Assembly: GCA_036262055.1 (NCBI GenBank)
Contig: DATAJP010000002.1
Location: 242,177 to 306,176, forward strand
DNA from: Ignavibacteria bacterium
Lineage (GTDB): Bacteria; Bacteroidota; Ignavibacteria; Tepidaquicellales; Tepidaquicellaceae
Length of the DNA stretch: 64,000 nt
Reading direction: 5' to 3'
Shown: one piece after another, positions 9,622 through 19,707 of the stretch
Layout: the number at the start of each line of letters is the position of its first letter
Numbering within the stretch: the stretch's first letter is position 1
Notes under the pieces: generated by a model
The model's database searches: none
What the model saw: only the letters and a program-made list of their open reading frames with translations
Told to the model about the DNA's origin: nothing
Made by a program: the position numbers and the translations under genes

Positions 9622-11112
9622 TTGCCAAAACGAACCGACATTAAATCCATTCTCATAATCGGCAGCGGACCTATTGTTATCGGTCAGGCATGCGAGTTTG
9701 ATTATTCAGGAACACAAGCCGTCAAAGCCCTCAAAGAAGAAGGTTACAGAGTCATTCTCATAAACTCCAATCCTGCAACCATAATGACAGACCCTGAGAT
9801 TGCCGATGCAACTTACATCGAGCCAATCACTGCCGAGTTCATAGAGAAAATTATCATCAAAGAAAAACCGGATGCAATTCTTCCGACTATGGGCGGACAG
9901 ACTGCTTTAAATGCAGCAATGGATTTATACGAAAAGGGAATTTTAGAAAAATACGGCATTGAGTTGATAGGAGCAAAGGTTGAACCGATAAAGAAAGCCG
10001 AATCACGCGAATTGTTCAATCTTGCTATGGAAAAAATCGGGCTTGAGGTTGCAAAAGGAAGGTTTGTCCATTCAACCGAAGATGCAAAAGAATTTATAAA
10101 AGAAATCGGTTTTCCTGTTATCATAAGACCTTCATTTACTCTTGGCGGAACAGGCGGAGGAACTGCATACAACATCGAAGAGTTTGAGACAAAAGTCATG
10201 CGCGGAATTACTGCGTCGCCAATTGGAGAAGTATTAATCGAAGAATCTCTCATCGGCTGGAAAGAGTTTGAGCTTGAAGTTATGAGAGACATTAATGATA
10301 ATTTTGTTGTTATATGTTCAATAGAGAATTTTGATCCGATGGGTGTGCATACGGGAGATTCGATAACAGTTGCACCTGCGCAGACACTCAGCGACAGGCA
10401 GTATCAGGTTTTGCGTGATGCAGCGAAGAAAGTAATTTCCGAAATCGGTGTTGAAACAGGGGGTTCAAACATTCAGTTTGCGGTAAATCCCGATACGGGT
10501 CGTGTGATTGTAATCGAAATGAATCCTCGCGTATCGCGAAGCTCTGCGCTTGCATCGAAAGCAACGGGATTCCCCATTGCAAAAATTGCCGCGAAGCTTG
10601 CTGTGGGTTATACACTTGATGAAATTCCAAATGATATTACAAAAACAACTCCTGCAAGCTTTGAGCCGGTAATTGATTATATCGTAGTTAAAATTCCGAG
10701 ATGGGATTTTGATAAGTTCCGTTCATCGAATCCTGAAAGCGATGTGCTTGGAGTCCAGATGAAATCCGTTGGTGAGGCAATGTCCATAGGAAGAAATTTT
10801 AAAGAAGCTTTTCAGAAAGCAATCCGTTCTTTAGAAACCGGGAGAGCAGGATTTGGAGCAGATGGAAAAGATGTATTTGATACGGAATATTTGCTTAACC
10901 TTAATAAAAAAGAAAAGCAGGAACTGAAAGAAAAAATTTTGACAAAGCTTATGGTCCCGCGAAGTGATAATATTTTTTGGATTAGATATGCAATGCTTGT
11001 AGATGCAACGATTGATGAAATTTTTGAAGCTACAAAAATTGACAGATGGTTTTTGTGTCAGCTTAAAGACATTGTTGAGGCTGAACTGGAATTATATAAT
11101 TATAGTTTATAA
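9622..11112 (+). CDS. carB: Carbamoyl-phosphate synthase large chain, N-terminal half (split CarB1)
   Basis: Half-length CarB of 496 residues instead of about 1,070. It contains the complete carboxyphosphate-forming ATP-grasp unit: [17 protein letters not shown] near the N-terminus, [19 protein letters not shown], and the ATP-site run [20 protein letters not shown]. It ends inside what would be the oligomerisation domain. The carbamate-phosphorylating half is absent, and the following DNA encodes kup with only 16 bases between, so this is not a local frameshift. Split carB genes are known in Aquifex and methanogens with a similar break point. The start is TTG at 9622, placing the family motif MPKR correctly. 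The second half should lie elsewhere in the genome. Confidence 0.85.
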   Translation: MPKRTDIKSILIIGSGPIVIGQACEFDYSGTQAVKALKEEGYRVILINSNPATIMTDPEIADATYIEPITAEFIEKIIIKEKPDAILPTMGGQTALNAAMDLYEKGILEKYGIELIGAKVEPIKKAESRELFNLAMEKIGLEVAKGRFVHSTEDAKEFIKEIGFPVIIRPSFTLGGTGGGTAYNIEEFETKVMRGITASPIGEVLIEESLIGWKEFELEVMRDINDNFVVICSIENFDPMGVHTGDSITVAPAQTLSDRQYQVLRDAAKKVISEIGVETGGSNIQFAVNPDTGRVIVIEMNPRVSRSSALASKATGFPIAKIAAKLAVGYTLDEIPNDITKTTPASFEPVIDYIVVKIPRWDFDKFRSSNPESDVLGVQMKSVGEAMSIGRNFKEAFQKAIRSLETGRAGFGADGKDVFDTEYLLNLNKKEKQELKEKILTKLMVPRSDNIFWIRYAMLVDATIDEIFEATKIDRWFLCQLKDIVEAELELYNYSL

Positions 11113-11128
11113 TTAAATTAGGAGTATT

Positions 11129-13009
11129 TTGAGTAGCTCGTACGAGCACAAAGGAAAAAAGTATTTAGCATTACTCTCACTCACCGCACTCGGAGTTGTT
11201 TACGGCGACATAGGAACAAGTCCCCTCTATGCACTCAAAGAATGTTTTCATGGTCCGCATGCAATACCGCTTACCCATGATAATATTTATGGCATCCTCT
11301 CACTTATTTTCTGGTCGTTAATATTAATTATCTCAATTAAATATTCCATTCTTGTTCTGCGCGCTGATAACGAAGGTGAAGGCGGAATACTTGCATTGAT
11401 GGCGCTTGTTAACAACAAGATATCGGGAAAAACTAAAGCAATTATTATCGCTCTGGCATTATTTGGTGCAGCACTGCTTTATGGCGATGGAATTATCACA
11501 CCTGCCATTTCCATATTATCTGCAGTTGAAGGACTTTCAGTTGCTACTCCTTACTTTGATCATTTTATATTACCAATTACAATAGTAATCATAATTATCC
11601 TTTTTCTTTTTCAGAAAAAAGGGACAAGCGGTATTGGAAAAATTTTCGGACCAATTACATTAATCTGGTTCACGACGCTTGCGGTATTAGGAATAAGCTG
11701 GATTATACAAAATCCTTCCGTGCTTGCTTCTGTAAATCCATATTGGGGCGTAAACTTTTTCATTGAAAACGGATTTCACGGATTTATTATTTTAGGTTCG
11801 GTATTTCTTGTTGTAACGGGGGGTGAAGCTTTATATGCTGATCTTGGACATTTCGGAAGATTCCCTATAAGAGCTGCATGGTTCATTATTGTTTTGCCGG
11901 GATTAACATTAAATTACTTCGGGCAGGGTGCCTTTCTGCTTGCAAGACCTGACAAAGTTAGTAACCCATTTTATAATATGGGACCGGAATGGGCTTTATA
12001 TCCTATGGTTATTATAGCAACATTTGCCGCAATAATTGCATCACAAGCGGTAATATCCGGCGCATTCTCACTTACGTTCCAAGCATTACAATTGGGTTAT
12101 TTACCAAGGTTAAAGATAGATTATACGTCTGAAAAAGAAGCAGGGCAAATATATATTCCCCGTTTAAATTATTTAATGTGCGCTGCTGTTATATTGCTCG
12201 TGATTAGTTTTGAAACATCAAGCAATTTAGCAGCAGCATACGGTATTGCAGTTTCATCGACTATGGTTACGACTACTATCTTATTATTTATTGCGATGAC
12301 AAGACTTTGGAAATGGAAGCTGCCTTTTGCAATTGCAGTCGCAGGGTTTTTCTTTGTAATTGATATTGCTTTTTGGAGTTCAAACATGCTTAAACTTTGG
12401 CAGGGTGGATGGTTCCCGCTGTTGTTTGGTGCGCTAATTTATTTTATTATGACTACATGGAAACATGGACGAAGAGAGCTTATGGATAAAATTCAGAAAG
12501 AAACGCAGCCGATTGAAAATATTATTGAGGATTTAATAAGCACGAGAATGTTCACGATTCCCGGAACGGCAATTTATATGTCAAGCAACAGAAAAAGCAC
12601 ACCGCCGCCGCTTATTTTAAACATCAGGCATCATAAGCTTTTGCATAAGCAGATTATCATTTTAAATATCAGTTACCTTAAAGTTCCGCACGTAAAACTC
12701 GAAGAAAAAATTGAGATAGAAAATCCACTCGAGGGATTTTATAAAGTAATTGCGTTCTATGGATTTATGGATAAAACTAATATAGATGAAGTAATTCATG
12801 TATTAAATGAGCGCGGAATTAAAGTTGACAAAAACAAAACTACATTCTTCCTCGGCAGAGAATCGCTTTTAGTTAAAGATAAAAATATTTTCCATCGTTT
12901 GAGAAATAAAATTTTTGTTCTCCTTTCTAACAACTCACAGCGCGCAACCGAGTTTTTTAATTTGCCGAATGATAAAGTTTTTGAAGTCGGCACTCAGGTG
13001 GAACTCTGA
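11129..13009 (+). CDS. kup: KUP/HAK-type potassium uptake protein
   Basis: Inner-membrane potassium transporter, probably proton-coupled. The N-terminal LGVVYGDIGTSPLYALKE block is the family signature. About 12 transmembrane helices fill residues 15-440, followed by a cytoplasmic C-terminal domain ending at 626, the normal Kup length. The start is TTG at 11129, with a GGAG Shine-Dalgarno at 11121-11124, one of the clearer ribosome sites in the window, which supports the choice. It follows split carB by 16 bases on the same strand. Confidence 0.93.
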   Translation: MSSSYEHKGKKYLALLSLTALGVVYGDIGTSPLYALKECFHGPHAIPLTHDNIYGILSLIFWSLILIISIKYSILVLRADNEGEGGILALMALVNNKISGKTKAIIIALALFGAALLYGDGIITPAISILSAVEGLSVATPYFDHFILPITIVIIIILFLFQKKGTSGIGKIFGPITLIWFTTLAVLGISWIIQNPSVLASVNPYWGVNFFIENGFHGFIILGSVFLVVTGGEALYADLGHFGRFPIRAAWFIIVLPGLTLNYFGQGAFLLARPDKVSNPFYNMGPEWALYPMVIIATFAAIIASQAVISGAFSLTFQALQLGYLPRLKIDYTSEKEAGQIYIPRLNYLMCAAVILLVISFETSSNLAAAYGIAVSSTMVTTTILLFIAMTRLWKWKLPFAIAVAGFFFVIDIAFWSSNMLKLWQGGWFPLLFGALIYFIMTTWKHGRRELMDKIQKETQPIENIIEDLISTRMFTIPGTAIYMSSNRKSTPPPLILNIRHHKLLHKQIIILNISYLKVPHVKLEEKIEIENPLEGFYKVIAFYGFMDKTNIDEVIHVLNERGIKVDKNKTTFFLGRESLLVKDKNIFHRLRNKIFVLLSNNSQRATEFFNLPNDKVFEVGTQVEL

Positions 13010-13063
13010 TAAGTTTTTTCCGTTATTATTAAAATAACAAAACCTTAACTAAATTTTGAAATT

Positions 13064-13804
13064 ATGCAGGCAGTCATATTAGCCGCAGGTATCGGCGGCA
13101 GATTAAAACCTTTAACCGAAGATTTGCCAAAATGTCTTCTGAAAATCGGAGACACAAATATTTTGCAAATTACAATAGACAATTTGATTGACAATGGAAT
13201 CGAAGAATTTATCATGGTAACAGGTTATCGTGAAGAACTTATAAAAAATTACATAGCATACAATTTTACAAAACTTAAAGTCCGCTATGTAACAAATGAA
13301 GACTACGCTAAAACAAATTCCGCATATGGACTTTGCCTTGCAAAAGATTTAATTCGTGATGAAGACATTTATTTATTGGATGCCGACATATTATTTGAAA
13401 GTGATGTTATACGAAAACTAAATAATTCTCATCTTGAGAATCCGGCAGCTGTTAATATAACCTCCGATTTAAATAATGAAATGGTAAAAGTTGCGTGTGA
13501 TATGGACAATCGTATTACTAAAATAGGTAAAAACATAGACTTAGCCGGTGCAATTGGAGAAGCAACCGGCATTTACCGTCTTTCTTCATATTATATGCAA
13601 AACTTATTCGGTATATTGAGTAAAGACATGGAGAACCCCGCTAACAGGAACGAACCTCACGAGGTTTATCTCCAAAAAATGGCTGATACGAACGAAAAAC
13701 GGAACAGCCAGCATGCTATTGATGTTTCAGATTGTATATGCATCGAAATAGATACCGAAGAAGATTATGAACAGGCAAAGAAATTATGGAATGAAAAGAA
13801 ATAA
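13064..13804 (+). CDS. Sugar/phosphocholine nucleotidyltransferase family protein
   Basis: Nucleotidyltransferase of the LicC/RmlA fold, activating a phosphorylated sugar or choline phosphate with CTP or another NTP. The N-terminal motif LAAGIGGRLKPLTEDLPK binds the nucleotide and catalytic metal. YLLDADILFE near residue 103 supplies the acidic metal-binding site. The NSAYGLCLA segment resembles phosphocholine cytidylyltransferases more than glucose-1-phosphate enzymes. At 246 residues it is a single domain without the left-handed beta-helix of GlmU. Substrate is uncertain. It sits between kup and a rhomboid gene. Confidence 0.75.
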   Translation: MQAVILAAGIGGRLKPLTEDLPKCLLKIGDTNILQITIDNLIDNGIEEFIMVTGYREELIKNYIAYNFTKLKVRYVTNEDYAKTNSAYGLCLAKDLIRDEDIYLLDADILFESDVIRKLNNSHLENPAAVNITSDLNNEMVKVACDMDNRITKIGKNIDLAGAIGEATGIYRLSSYYMQNLFGILSKDMENPANRNEPHEVYLQKMADTNEKRNSQHAIDVSDCICIEIDTEEDYEQAKKLWNEKK

Positions 13805-13839
13805 TTAAAAGACATTAAAAAGATTGAGAGTTTTAAATA

Positions 13840-14793
13840 ATGAATACCTTTAACAGACGACCGGGATTATTCGGCGGATTCAGTTTTTTCCCACCTGTTC
13901 TGAAAATACTCCTTGTACTTAACATAGCAGTTTTTCTTATTCAGGCATTTTTCTTAGGGAATTTTACTATAGACGGCGTTCCGGCAGAACAATATTTAAT
14001 AAGATATTTTTACCTATGGCCAATAGACAGCGGATATTTCATGCCGTGGCAGTTAATTACATACATGTTCCTGCATGGCGGGTTTATGCATTTGTTCATG
14101 AATATGTTTATCCTGTGGATGTTCGGCTTCGAGCTTGAAAATATATGGGGTTCAAAAAAGTTTTTGATTTATTACATGATGTGCGGTTTTGCTGCAGCTG
14201 TTGCAAATGAAATCATTGCGCCTATGTTTACAACAACAGGACCGACTGTCGGAGCATCGGGTGCAATTTACGGAATACTTGCAGCGTTTGCTTTCTTATT
14301 CCCGAACAGACCGATTTATATTTATTTCATGATTCCCGTAAAAGCAAAGTATGTAATTTTGCTTTATATGTTTTTTGATTTTATGAATATCCTTTCAAGT
14401 GCCAATACAGGCATTGCACACATTGCACATCTCGGAGGTGCAGTTGCAGGATTTATTTATTTATGGATAACAACAAGACGTGGACGGGGAATGAGCATGC
14501 GTTTTAAGAAACCTGATATTTTTGATAAGTTCAACACTAAACAGGATAGCGGGAACATATACACAAGCTATACCAACGGTTCATCGAAAGAGCAAAAGCC
14601 AAAAGAAGTTAAGTTTGAAGAAATAAAAAATGAACCGGTAATAGATAAATATCAGGAAGAATCAAAAGAACAGGAACGCATGGCACAGAAAAGAATCGAT
14701 GAAATACTTGACAAGCTTTCACAGGGTGGCTATGCAAGCTTAACTGATGAAGAAAAAAAGATTTTATTCCACGAAAGCAAAAAATTGAGATAA
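13840..14793 (+). CDS. Rhomboid family intramembrane serine protease
   Basis: Intramembrane protease cleaving transmembrane helices. Six hydrophobic helices span residues 20-212. The catalytic serine is Ser140 in GASGAIYG and the partner is His197 in AHLGG; HGGFMHLFMNMF (79-90) is the conserved helix-2 block. The ~100-residue C-terminal tail is hydrophilic and charged, predicted cytoplasmic, with no recognised domain. It lies 35 bases after the nucleotidyltransferase gene and ends just before a repeat element. Confidence 0.9.
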   Translation: MNTFNRRPGLFGGFSFFPPVLKILLVLNIAVFLIQAFFLGNFTIDGVPAEQYLIRYFYLWPIDSGYFMPWQLITYMFLHGGFMHLFMNMFILWMFGFELENIWGSKKFLIYYMMCGFAAAVANEIIAPMFTTTGPTVGASGAIYGILAAFAFLFPNRPIYIYFMIPVKAKYVILLYMFFDFMNILSSANTGIAHIAHLGGAVAGFIYLWITTRRGRGMSMRFKKPDIFDKFNTKQDSGNIYTSYTNGSSKEQKPKEVKFEEIKNEPVIDKYQEESKEQERMAQKRIDEILDKLSQGGYASLTDEEKKILFHESKKLR

Positions 14794-14812
14794 ATTTTTT
14801 AATCCTTATTTT

Positions 14813-14877
14813 TGTCACCCTGAACTCGTTTCAGGGTCAACGTTTCGTTGATGGATTCCTGCTTTCGCAGGAATGAC
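14813..14877. repeat. Interspersed palindromic repeat (three adjacent hairpins)
   Basis: Three stems in a row: CCCTGAA/TTCAGGG (14818-14836), CAACG/CGTTG (14838-14850) and ATTCCTGC/GCAGGAAT (14855-14874), the last followed by GAC. The GGATTCC...GGAATGAC part recurs at 32221, 54083, 54664 and 54837. It lies between the rhomboid gene and ispG. It may act as a transcription attenuator or be a miniature interspersed element; no coding content. Confidence 0.7.
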
Positions 14878-14901
14878 AAATATAAGATGTGTTAAAAAGG
14901 A

Positions 14902-16842
14902 ATGATAGTAACTACAGATTCTAAAAAATACTGCAACAGTTTAACCGAATACTCGCGTTATCATACCCGCGAAGTGTTCATCGGTGATATTCCTCTTGGC
15001 GGAAACAACCCTATCCGTATTCAATCAATGACCACCACAGATACGATGAACACTCAGGCAACTGTCGAGCAGTGCATCCGCATAATCGAAGCAGGTGCCG
15101 ACTATGTCCGCATCACCGCTCCGAGCATGAACGAAGCTAAGAATCTGGAGAACATAAAAAAAGAGCTTCGCAAAAGAGGATACAAAGCACCGCTGATTGC
15201 CGATATTCATTTCACTCCAAATGCCGCTGAACTTGCCGCAAGAATTGTTGAGAAAGTCCGCGTCAATCCCGGTAACTATGCCGATAAGAAAAAATTTCAG
15301 GTTTATAATTATACCGATGAACATTACACCAGCGAGCTCGAAAGAATAAGAGAAAAATTTACTCCGCTTGTTTTGATTTGCAAAGAATACGGAACGGCAA
15401 TGCGTATCGGCACAAATCACGGTTCGCTTTCAGACAGAATAATGAGCCGTTACGGTGACACACCGCTTGGTATGGTTGAGTCTGCACTTGAGTTTGTTCG
15501 CATCTGCCAGGAAAATAATTTTTATAACATCGTGCTTTCAATGAAAGCAAGCAATCCGAAGGTGATGGTTGAAGCTTACCGTTTGCTTGTTAACAAAATG
15601 GAAGAGGAAGAAATGAATTACCCTCTTCATCTTGGCGTAACCGAAGCAGGTGAAGGTGAGGACGGAAGAATTAAATCGGCGGTTGGAATCGGAACGCTTT
15701 TAGAAGACGGGCTTGGTGATACAATAAGAGTTTCGCTCACCGAAGAACCTGAGCTTGAAGTTCCTGTCTGCAAAAGACTTGTCGAGAGATATTCAAGAAG
15801 AGATAACACAAAGCTGATTCCTGCTATTCATGAAAATCCGATTAACCCGTTTGATTACGAAAAGAGAAGTTCAATTGAGATAAATAAAACGGGCGGGCAT
15901 CATGTTCCTGTTGTGATTTTAACACTCAACGAAAAACAAACAGTAAAACCTGAAAACCTTGCTGACATCGGTTATAACTATGATGCTTCACTTGATAAGT
16001 GGAACATAAACGATATTGCTGCGGATTATATCTATTTAAAGAACAAAGACATTGATTTTAATTTACCCGGAACACTGAAAAAGATTTTTGATTATGGTCA
16101 TTGGATGGGTCTTGAAAACAAAAATGATTCATTTCCGCTTTTAACTCCTTCACAATATACAAAGGATATTAATTTATCTGATAAACAGAATTTTTTACTG
16201 CTTACAATCGATGACTTAACTCATGAGCTTGTTGCAAAATTAAAAAACGATGACACGACGGTTTTGATTTTAAGAACCGATAATGAAAATGCTCTTGCAG
16301 AAATCCGCGCAGCATTCATTCATCTTAAGGACATAAAAAATCCTGTTATTATTAAACGCGAATATAAAGAAATCGATGAAGAAAATTTAATGCTTTATTC
16401 CTCGACAGATGTTGGCGGATTATTAATCGACGGACTCGGTGATGGAATCTGGCTTGAAAGCGACACGATTAACGCAAATAAGCTTAACAATATATCTTTC
16501 GGGATTTTACAAGCGACAAGGACAAGAATTTCAAAAACAGAGTATATTTCATGCCCTTCCTGCGGCAGAACTTTGTTCGATTTGCAGGAAACTACCGCAA
16601 AAATCCGCAATCGCACCCACCACCTGAAAGGCATAAAAATTGCAATAATGGGATGTATTGTGAACGGACCGGGCGAAATGGCAGATGCAGATTATGGTTA
16701 TGTTGGAAGCGGACCCGGAAAAATAACGTTGTACAAAGGAAAAGAAGTTGTTAAACGCAGTATCAATACGGAATTCGCACTTGACGAGCTAATCACTCTT
16801 ATCAAAGAAAACGGGGATTGGGTAAATCCTCTTGTCTCATAA
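14902..16842 (+). CDS. ispG: 4-hydroxy-3-methylbut-2-en-1-yl diphosphate synthase, long form
   Basis: Penultimate MEP-pathway enzyme; converts MEcPP to HMBPP with a [4Fe-4S] cluster. The N-terminal TIM-barrel domain includes IRIQSMTTTDT and the central region GDTIRVSLTEEPELE. The C-terminal cluster domain holds Cys551 and Cys554 (SCPSCGRTL) and Cys585 (MGCIVNGPGEMADADYG). At 646 residues it carries the roughly 250-residue insert between the two domains found in Bacteroidota, Chlorobi and plants. A GGA sits a few bases before the ATG at 14902. It is preceded by a repeat element, so it may have its own promoter. Confidence 0.95.
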   Translation: MIVTTDSKKYCNSLTEYSRYHTREVFIGDIPLGGNNPIRIQSMTTTDTMNTQATVEQCIRIIEAGADYVRITAPSMNEAKNLENIKKELRKRGYKAPLIADIHFTPNAAELAARIVEKVRVNPGNYADKKKFQVYNYTDEHYTSELERIREKFTPLVLICKEYGTAMRIGTNHGSLSDRIMSRYGDTPLGMVESALEFVRICQENNFYNIVLSMKASNPKVMVEAYRLLVNKMEEEEMNYPLHLGVTEAGEGEDGRIKSAVGIGTLLEDGLGDTIRVSLTEEPELEVPVCKRLVERYSRRDNTKLIPAIHENPINPFDYEKRSSIEINKTGGHHVPVVILTLNEKQTVKPENLADIGYNYDASLDKWNINDIAADYIYLKNKDIDFNLPGTLKKIFDYGHWMGLENKNDSFPLLTPSQYTKDINLSDKQNFLLLTIDDLTHELVAKLKNDDTTVLILRTDNENALAEIRAAFIHLKDIKNPVIIKREYKEIDEENLMLYSSTDVGGLLIDGLGDGIWLESDTINANKLNNISFGILQATRTRISKTEYISCPSCGRTLFDLQETTAKIRNRTHHLKGIKIAIMGCIVNGPGEMADADYGYVGSGPGKITLYKGKEVVKRSINTEFALDELITLIKENGDWVNPLVS

Positions 16843-16906
16843 AATCAGTTCACATATTTTTTTTATTACCCGCATTAAATTAAATTTAAAATACTTATAC
16901 ATATTA

Positions 16907-18490
16907 ATGAAAAAATTCTTATTACTCTTTTTGCTCACAGTTACATCTTTTCAATTTGCATTTGCAGGAAACGATGACCCATTCACTGTAGAGCTTGAAG
17001 CATTGAACATTCCCGGCGCACCCGGACTTCATTCATTTACATTTGCAAAACATGACAACAAGTGGCTGTTAATCGGGGGACGAACAAACGGCTTGCACGG
17101 AATGACACCTTCAACGGCATTCCCGAGAACATATGCAAACAGAATGGTTTATGTAATTGATTATAATACTAATCAGGTTTGGTCACGAAATTTATTTACA
17201 GATTTATCAATCGCGCAAGCTGACCCTCTGCGTTCAACAAATCTTCAGGGCATTCAGGTCGGTACAAAGCTTTATGTATGCGGCGGATTCGGAATCGATA
17301 GCTTAATCGGGAACTATGAAACATTCCCGATGCTTACTGCAATTGACGTTCCGCAAATGATGAATGCCGTAATAAACGGGACTTCCATGGCATCTTCAGT
17401 TAAGCAAGTTAAAGATACCCGCGTTGAAGTTTGCGGCGGTGATATGGAATATATGAACGGGTTTTTCTATTTAATCGGCGGTCATGATTTCAGAGGAAAT
17501 TACATTCAAGTAGGCAACAATGACCAGAAATATACAAACTCGTATAAAAAATTTAAAATAGACGAAACATCTTCAACTATTTCAATAACCGATTATTACG
17601 AATACATTGATACCGTTAATCTTCACAGAAGAGATTTAAATGTCTCACCTGCTTTGAAACCGGACATGACTCCATATATAATTATTTACGGAGGTGTCTT
17701 TCAACATAATATTGATTTACCGTTTCAGAATCCTGTTTACATGGATGCAAACGGATGTTCGGTTGATATGAGCTTCACACAAAAGATGTGTCAGTACCAT
17801 ACAGCACATCTTTCTATGTTTGATTCGGTAACGGGCAAAATGTACACCACGTTATTCGGCGGAACAAGCCTTTATGATTATAATAGCGGAAATTATGAAC
17901 GCGATACACTTGTACCGTTTATTGACGATATTGTATTGTTGACCAAAAATGCAAACGGCTCCACAATAGAAGAAGTTTTGCCTGCAAAAATGCCCGGACT
18001 TTTGGGAACCAGTTCTGAGATGATTAAATCTGAAAACGTTTCTGCTTATGACAATCAGGTTATAAAGTTCAGAAGCATTCAGGGAAGAACACTTGTCGGT
18101 TATATTTATGGCGGCATCAGAGCAACATTGCCAAACGGCGGTCCAAGCACAGCGAATGATGTTATATATAAAGTTTTCATAACTCCGAATCCTGTTTCTG
18201 TTGAAAATATTTCAAGTGAAGTTCCTGAAAAATATTCTCTTTCTCAAAATTATCCGAATCCTTTTAATCCGGTTACAAACATTGAGTTTAAAATTTCGAA
18301 CCCTGATTTTGTGAAATTGAAAGTATATGACGTTATGGGAAAAGAGGTTTCTGCATTGGTAAATCAAAATTTAACACCGGGAACATATAAAATAAATTTC
18401 GACGGAAGCAGGTTAACAAGCGGAATGTATTTTTACAAGCTTGAAACTTCTAAGTTTACAGACGTGAAAAAAATGATTTTGATAAAGTAA
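16907..18490 (+). CDS. Secreted kelch-like protein with T9SS sorting domain
   Basis: Exported protein of unknown role. The frame is open from 16832, overlapping ispG, but the ATG at 16907 begins a clean signal peptide (MKKFLLLFLLTVTSFQFAFA), so that start is used. The body has repeated blocks (LLIGGRTNG, YVCGGFG, YLIGGHDF, IIYGGVFQ, TTLFGGTSL, GYIYGGIR) that suggest a kelch-type beta-propeller. The C-terminus is a T9SS type A sorting domain with QNYPNPFNPVTNIEFKI and SGMYFYKLE. It is probably surface-displayed. The gene ends at a palindrome shared with the convergent bshA gene. Confidence 0.8.
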   Translation: MKKFLLLFLLTVTSFQFAFAGNDDPFTVELEALNIPGAPGLHSFTFAKHDNKWLLIGGRTNGLHGMTPSTAFPRTYANRMVYVIDYNTNQVWSRNLFTDLSIAQADPLRSTNLQGIQVGTKLYVCGGFGIDSLIGNYETFPMLTAIDVPQMMNAVINGTSMASSVKQVKDTRVEVCGGDMEYMNGFFYLIGGHDFRGNYIQVGNNDQKYTNSYKKFKIDETSSTISITDYYEYIDTVNLHRRDLNVSPALKPDMTPYIIIYGGVFQHNIDLPFQNPVYMDANGCSVDMSFTQKMCQYHTAHLSMFDSVTGKMYTTLFGGTSLYDYNSGNYERDTLVPFIDDIVLLTKNANGSTIEEVLPAKMPGLLGTSSEMIKSENVSAYDNQVIKFRSIQGRTLVGYIYGGIRATLPNGGPSTANDVIYKVFITPNPVSVENISSEVPEKYSLSQNYPNPFNPVTNIEFKISNPDFVKLKVYDVMGKEVSALVNQNLTPGTYKINFDGSRLTSGMYFYKLETSKFTDVKKMILIK

Positions 18491-18502
18491 TTGTAGGTTT
18501 TA

Positions 18503-18528
18503 TAGAGACGCAAAATTTTGCGTCTCTA
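18503..18528. terminator. Bidirectional terminator-like palindrome
   Basis: Perfect 26-base palindrome, TAGAGACGCAAAA and its complement, lying between two convergent genes (stop at 18490 on plus, stop at 18542 on minus). It could serve both as a bidirectional terminator and as a repeat; the T-run on either side is weak. Confidence 0.5.
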
Positions 18529-18541
18529 CAAAATTGTTCTT

Positions 18542-19687
18542 TTATTTCTTACAAATAACCTCTTCATAAAAATTTTCGTACAACGGAACGATTCTGTCTT
18601 CGCTGAAAGTTTCGGCTCGCTGTCTTGCCTGTCTGCAGAACAACGCAAACTTTTTTTCATTTGTTAATAAATCAATTGCATACCTTGACATTCTTTCAAC
18701 ATCTCCTATTTCGGCAATGTAGCCCGTTTCACCGTGAACGTTAAGCTCAGGCAAACCGCCTATGCTTGATGAAATAACAGGAACGCTGCAGCTCATTGCC
18801 TCAAGCGCTGAAAGACCGAAGCTTTCTGATTGCGAAGGCATTAAAAATAAGTCAGCTATTGACAAAATTTCTACAAGAGCATCCTGCTTTCCCAAAAATT
18901 TCACATCGTTGGAAATCTCGAGCTCGCGTGTGAGGCGTTCAGCATCTCCCCTTTCCGGACCATCACCGACAAGCAGTAACTTTGAAGGAACTTTTTTTCT
19001 CACTTCATTAAAAATTCTTATGACATCTTCAACCCGTTTCAATGGTCTGAAGTTTGAGGTATGAATTAAAATCTTTTCGCCGTTTGGCGCATAATTTTTT
19101 CTGAAACATTCGGTCTTATCATCAACTTCTCTTTTGTATTTATTCGTATCAATAAAGTTCGGAATGACTTTTATGTCTTTATTAATTTGGTAGCTTGTAA
19201 CTGTTTTCTCCCGCAGAAAATTTGATACGGCAGTAACACCGTCAGACTGCTCAATACTGAATTTCATAACAGGCAGAAACGAAGGCTCGAGTCCTATAAG
19301 CGTAATATCCGTTCCGTGCAAAGTTGTGATAACTTTTAAATGATTCGAGTATTTCTTTTCATTCTTTAAAATTTCCCTTGCAAGATATGCGCTTGTTGCA
19401 TGAGGAATTGCATAATGCGCGTGGATAAGCTCAATGTCATTCATCATAGCAACTTCGACAATTTTGCTCGTAAGTGTTAGCGTGTACATGGGATTATCGA
19501 AAAGCGGATAATTAAAAGACTCCACCTCGTGATAATAAATATTCTGAATAAATCCCTGCAGACGCATTGGCAGAGCATAAGAAATAAAATGAACTTCATG
19601 CCCGCGCAGTGCGAGCGCTTTACCAAGCTCCGTTGCAACAACACCACTACCCCCGTAAGTCGGATAACACGTGATACCTATTTTCAT
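18542..19687 (-). CDS. bshA: N-acetyl-alpha-D-glucosaminyl L-malate synthase
   Basis: GT4 glycosyltransferase that joins GlcNAc from UDP-GlcNAc to L-malate, the first step of bacillithiol synthesis. The N-terminus MKIGITCYPTYGGSGVVATE is diagnostic for BshA, as are HAHYAIPHA (near residue 94) and the nucleotide-sugar region SESFGLSALEAMSC. Length 381 is typical. bshB and bshC are not in the window. The downstream end is convergent with the kelch-like gene; the outer-membrane barrel gene starts upstream on the same strand, ending 20 bases before this start. Confidence 0.93.
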   Translation of the reverse strand: MKIGITCYPTYGGSGVVATELGKALALRGHEVHFISYALPMRLQGFIQNIYYHEVESFNYPLFDNPMYTLTLTSKIVEVAMMNDIELIHAHYAIPHATSAYLAREILKNEKKYSNHLKVITTLHGTDITLIGLEPSFLPVMKFSIEQSDGVTAVSNFLREKTVTSYQINKDIKVIPNFIDTNKYKREVDDKTECFRKNYAPNGEKILIHTSNFRPLKRVEDVIRIFNEVRKKVPSKLLLVGDGPERGDAERLTRELEISNDVKFLGKQDALVEILSIADLFLMPSQSESFGLSALEAMSCSVPVISSSIGGLPELNVHGETGYIAEIGDVERMSRYAIDLLTNEKKFALFCRQARQRAETFSEDRIVPLYENFYEEVICKK

Positions 19688-19707
19688 TAAATAACTTTAT
19701 TATAAAA

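Noticed and set aside
9813..10292. 159-residue minus-strand frame inside carB
   Set aside because: Mirror of the conserved ATP-grasp sequence; Ser/Pro-rich composition typical of an antisense frame.
11090..11130. Frameshift splitting a full-length carB
   Set aside because: The DNA after the stop has no CarB sequence in any frame; kup begins within 16 bases, so the short form is genuine here.
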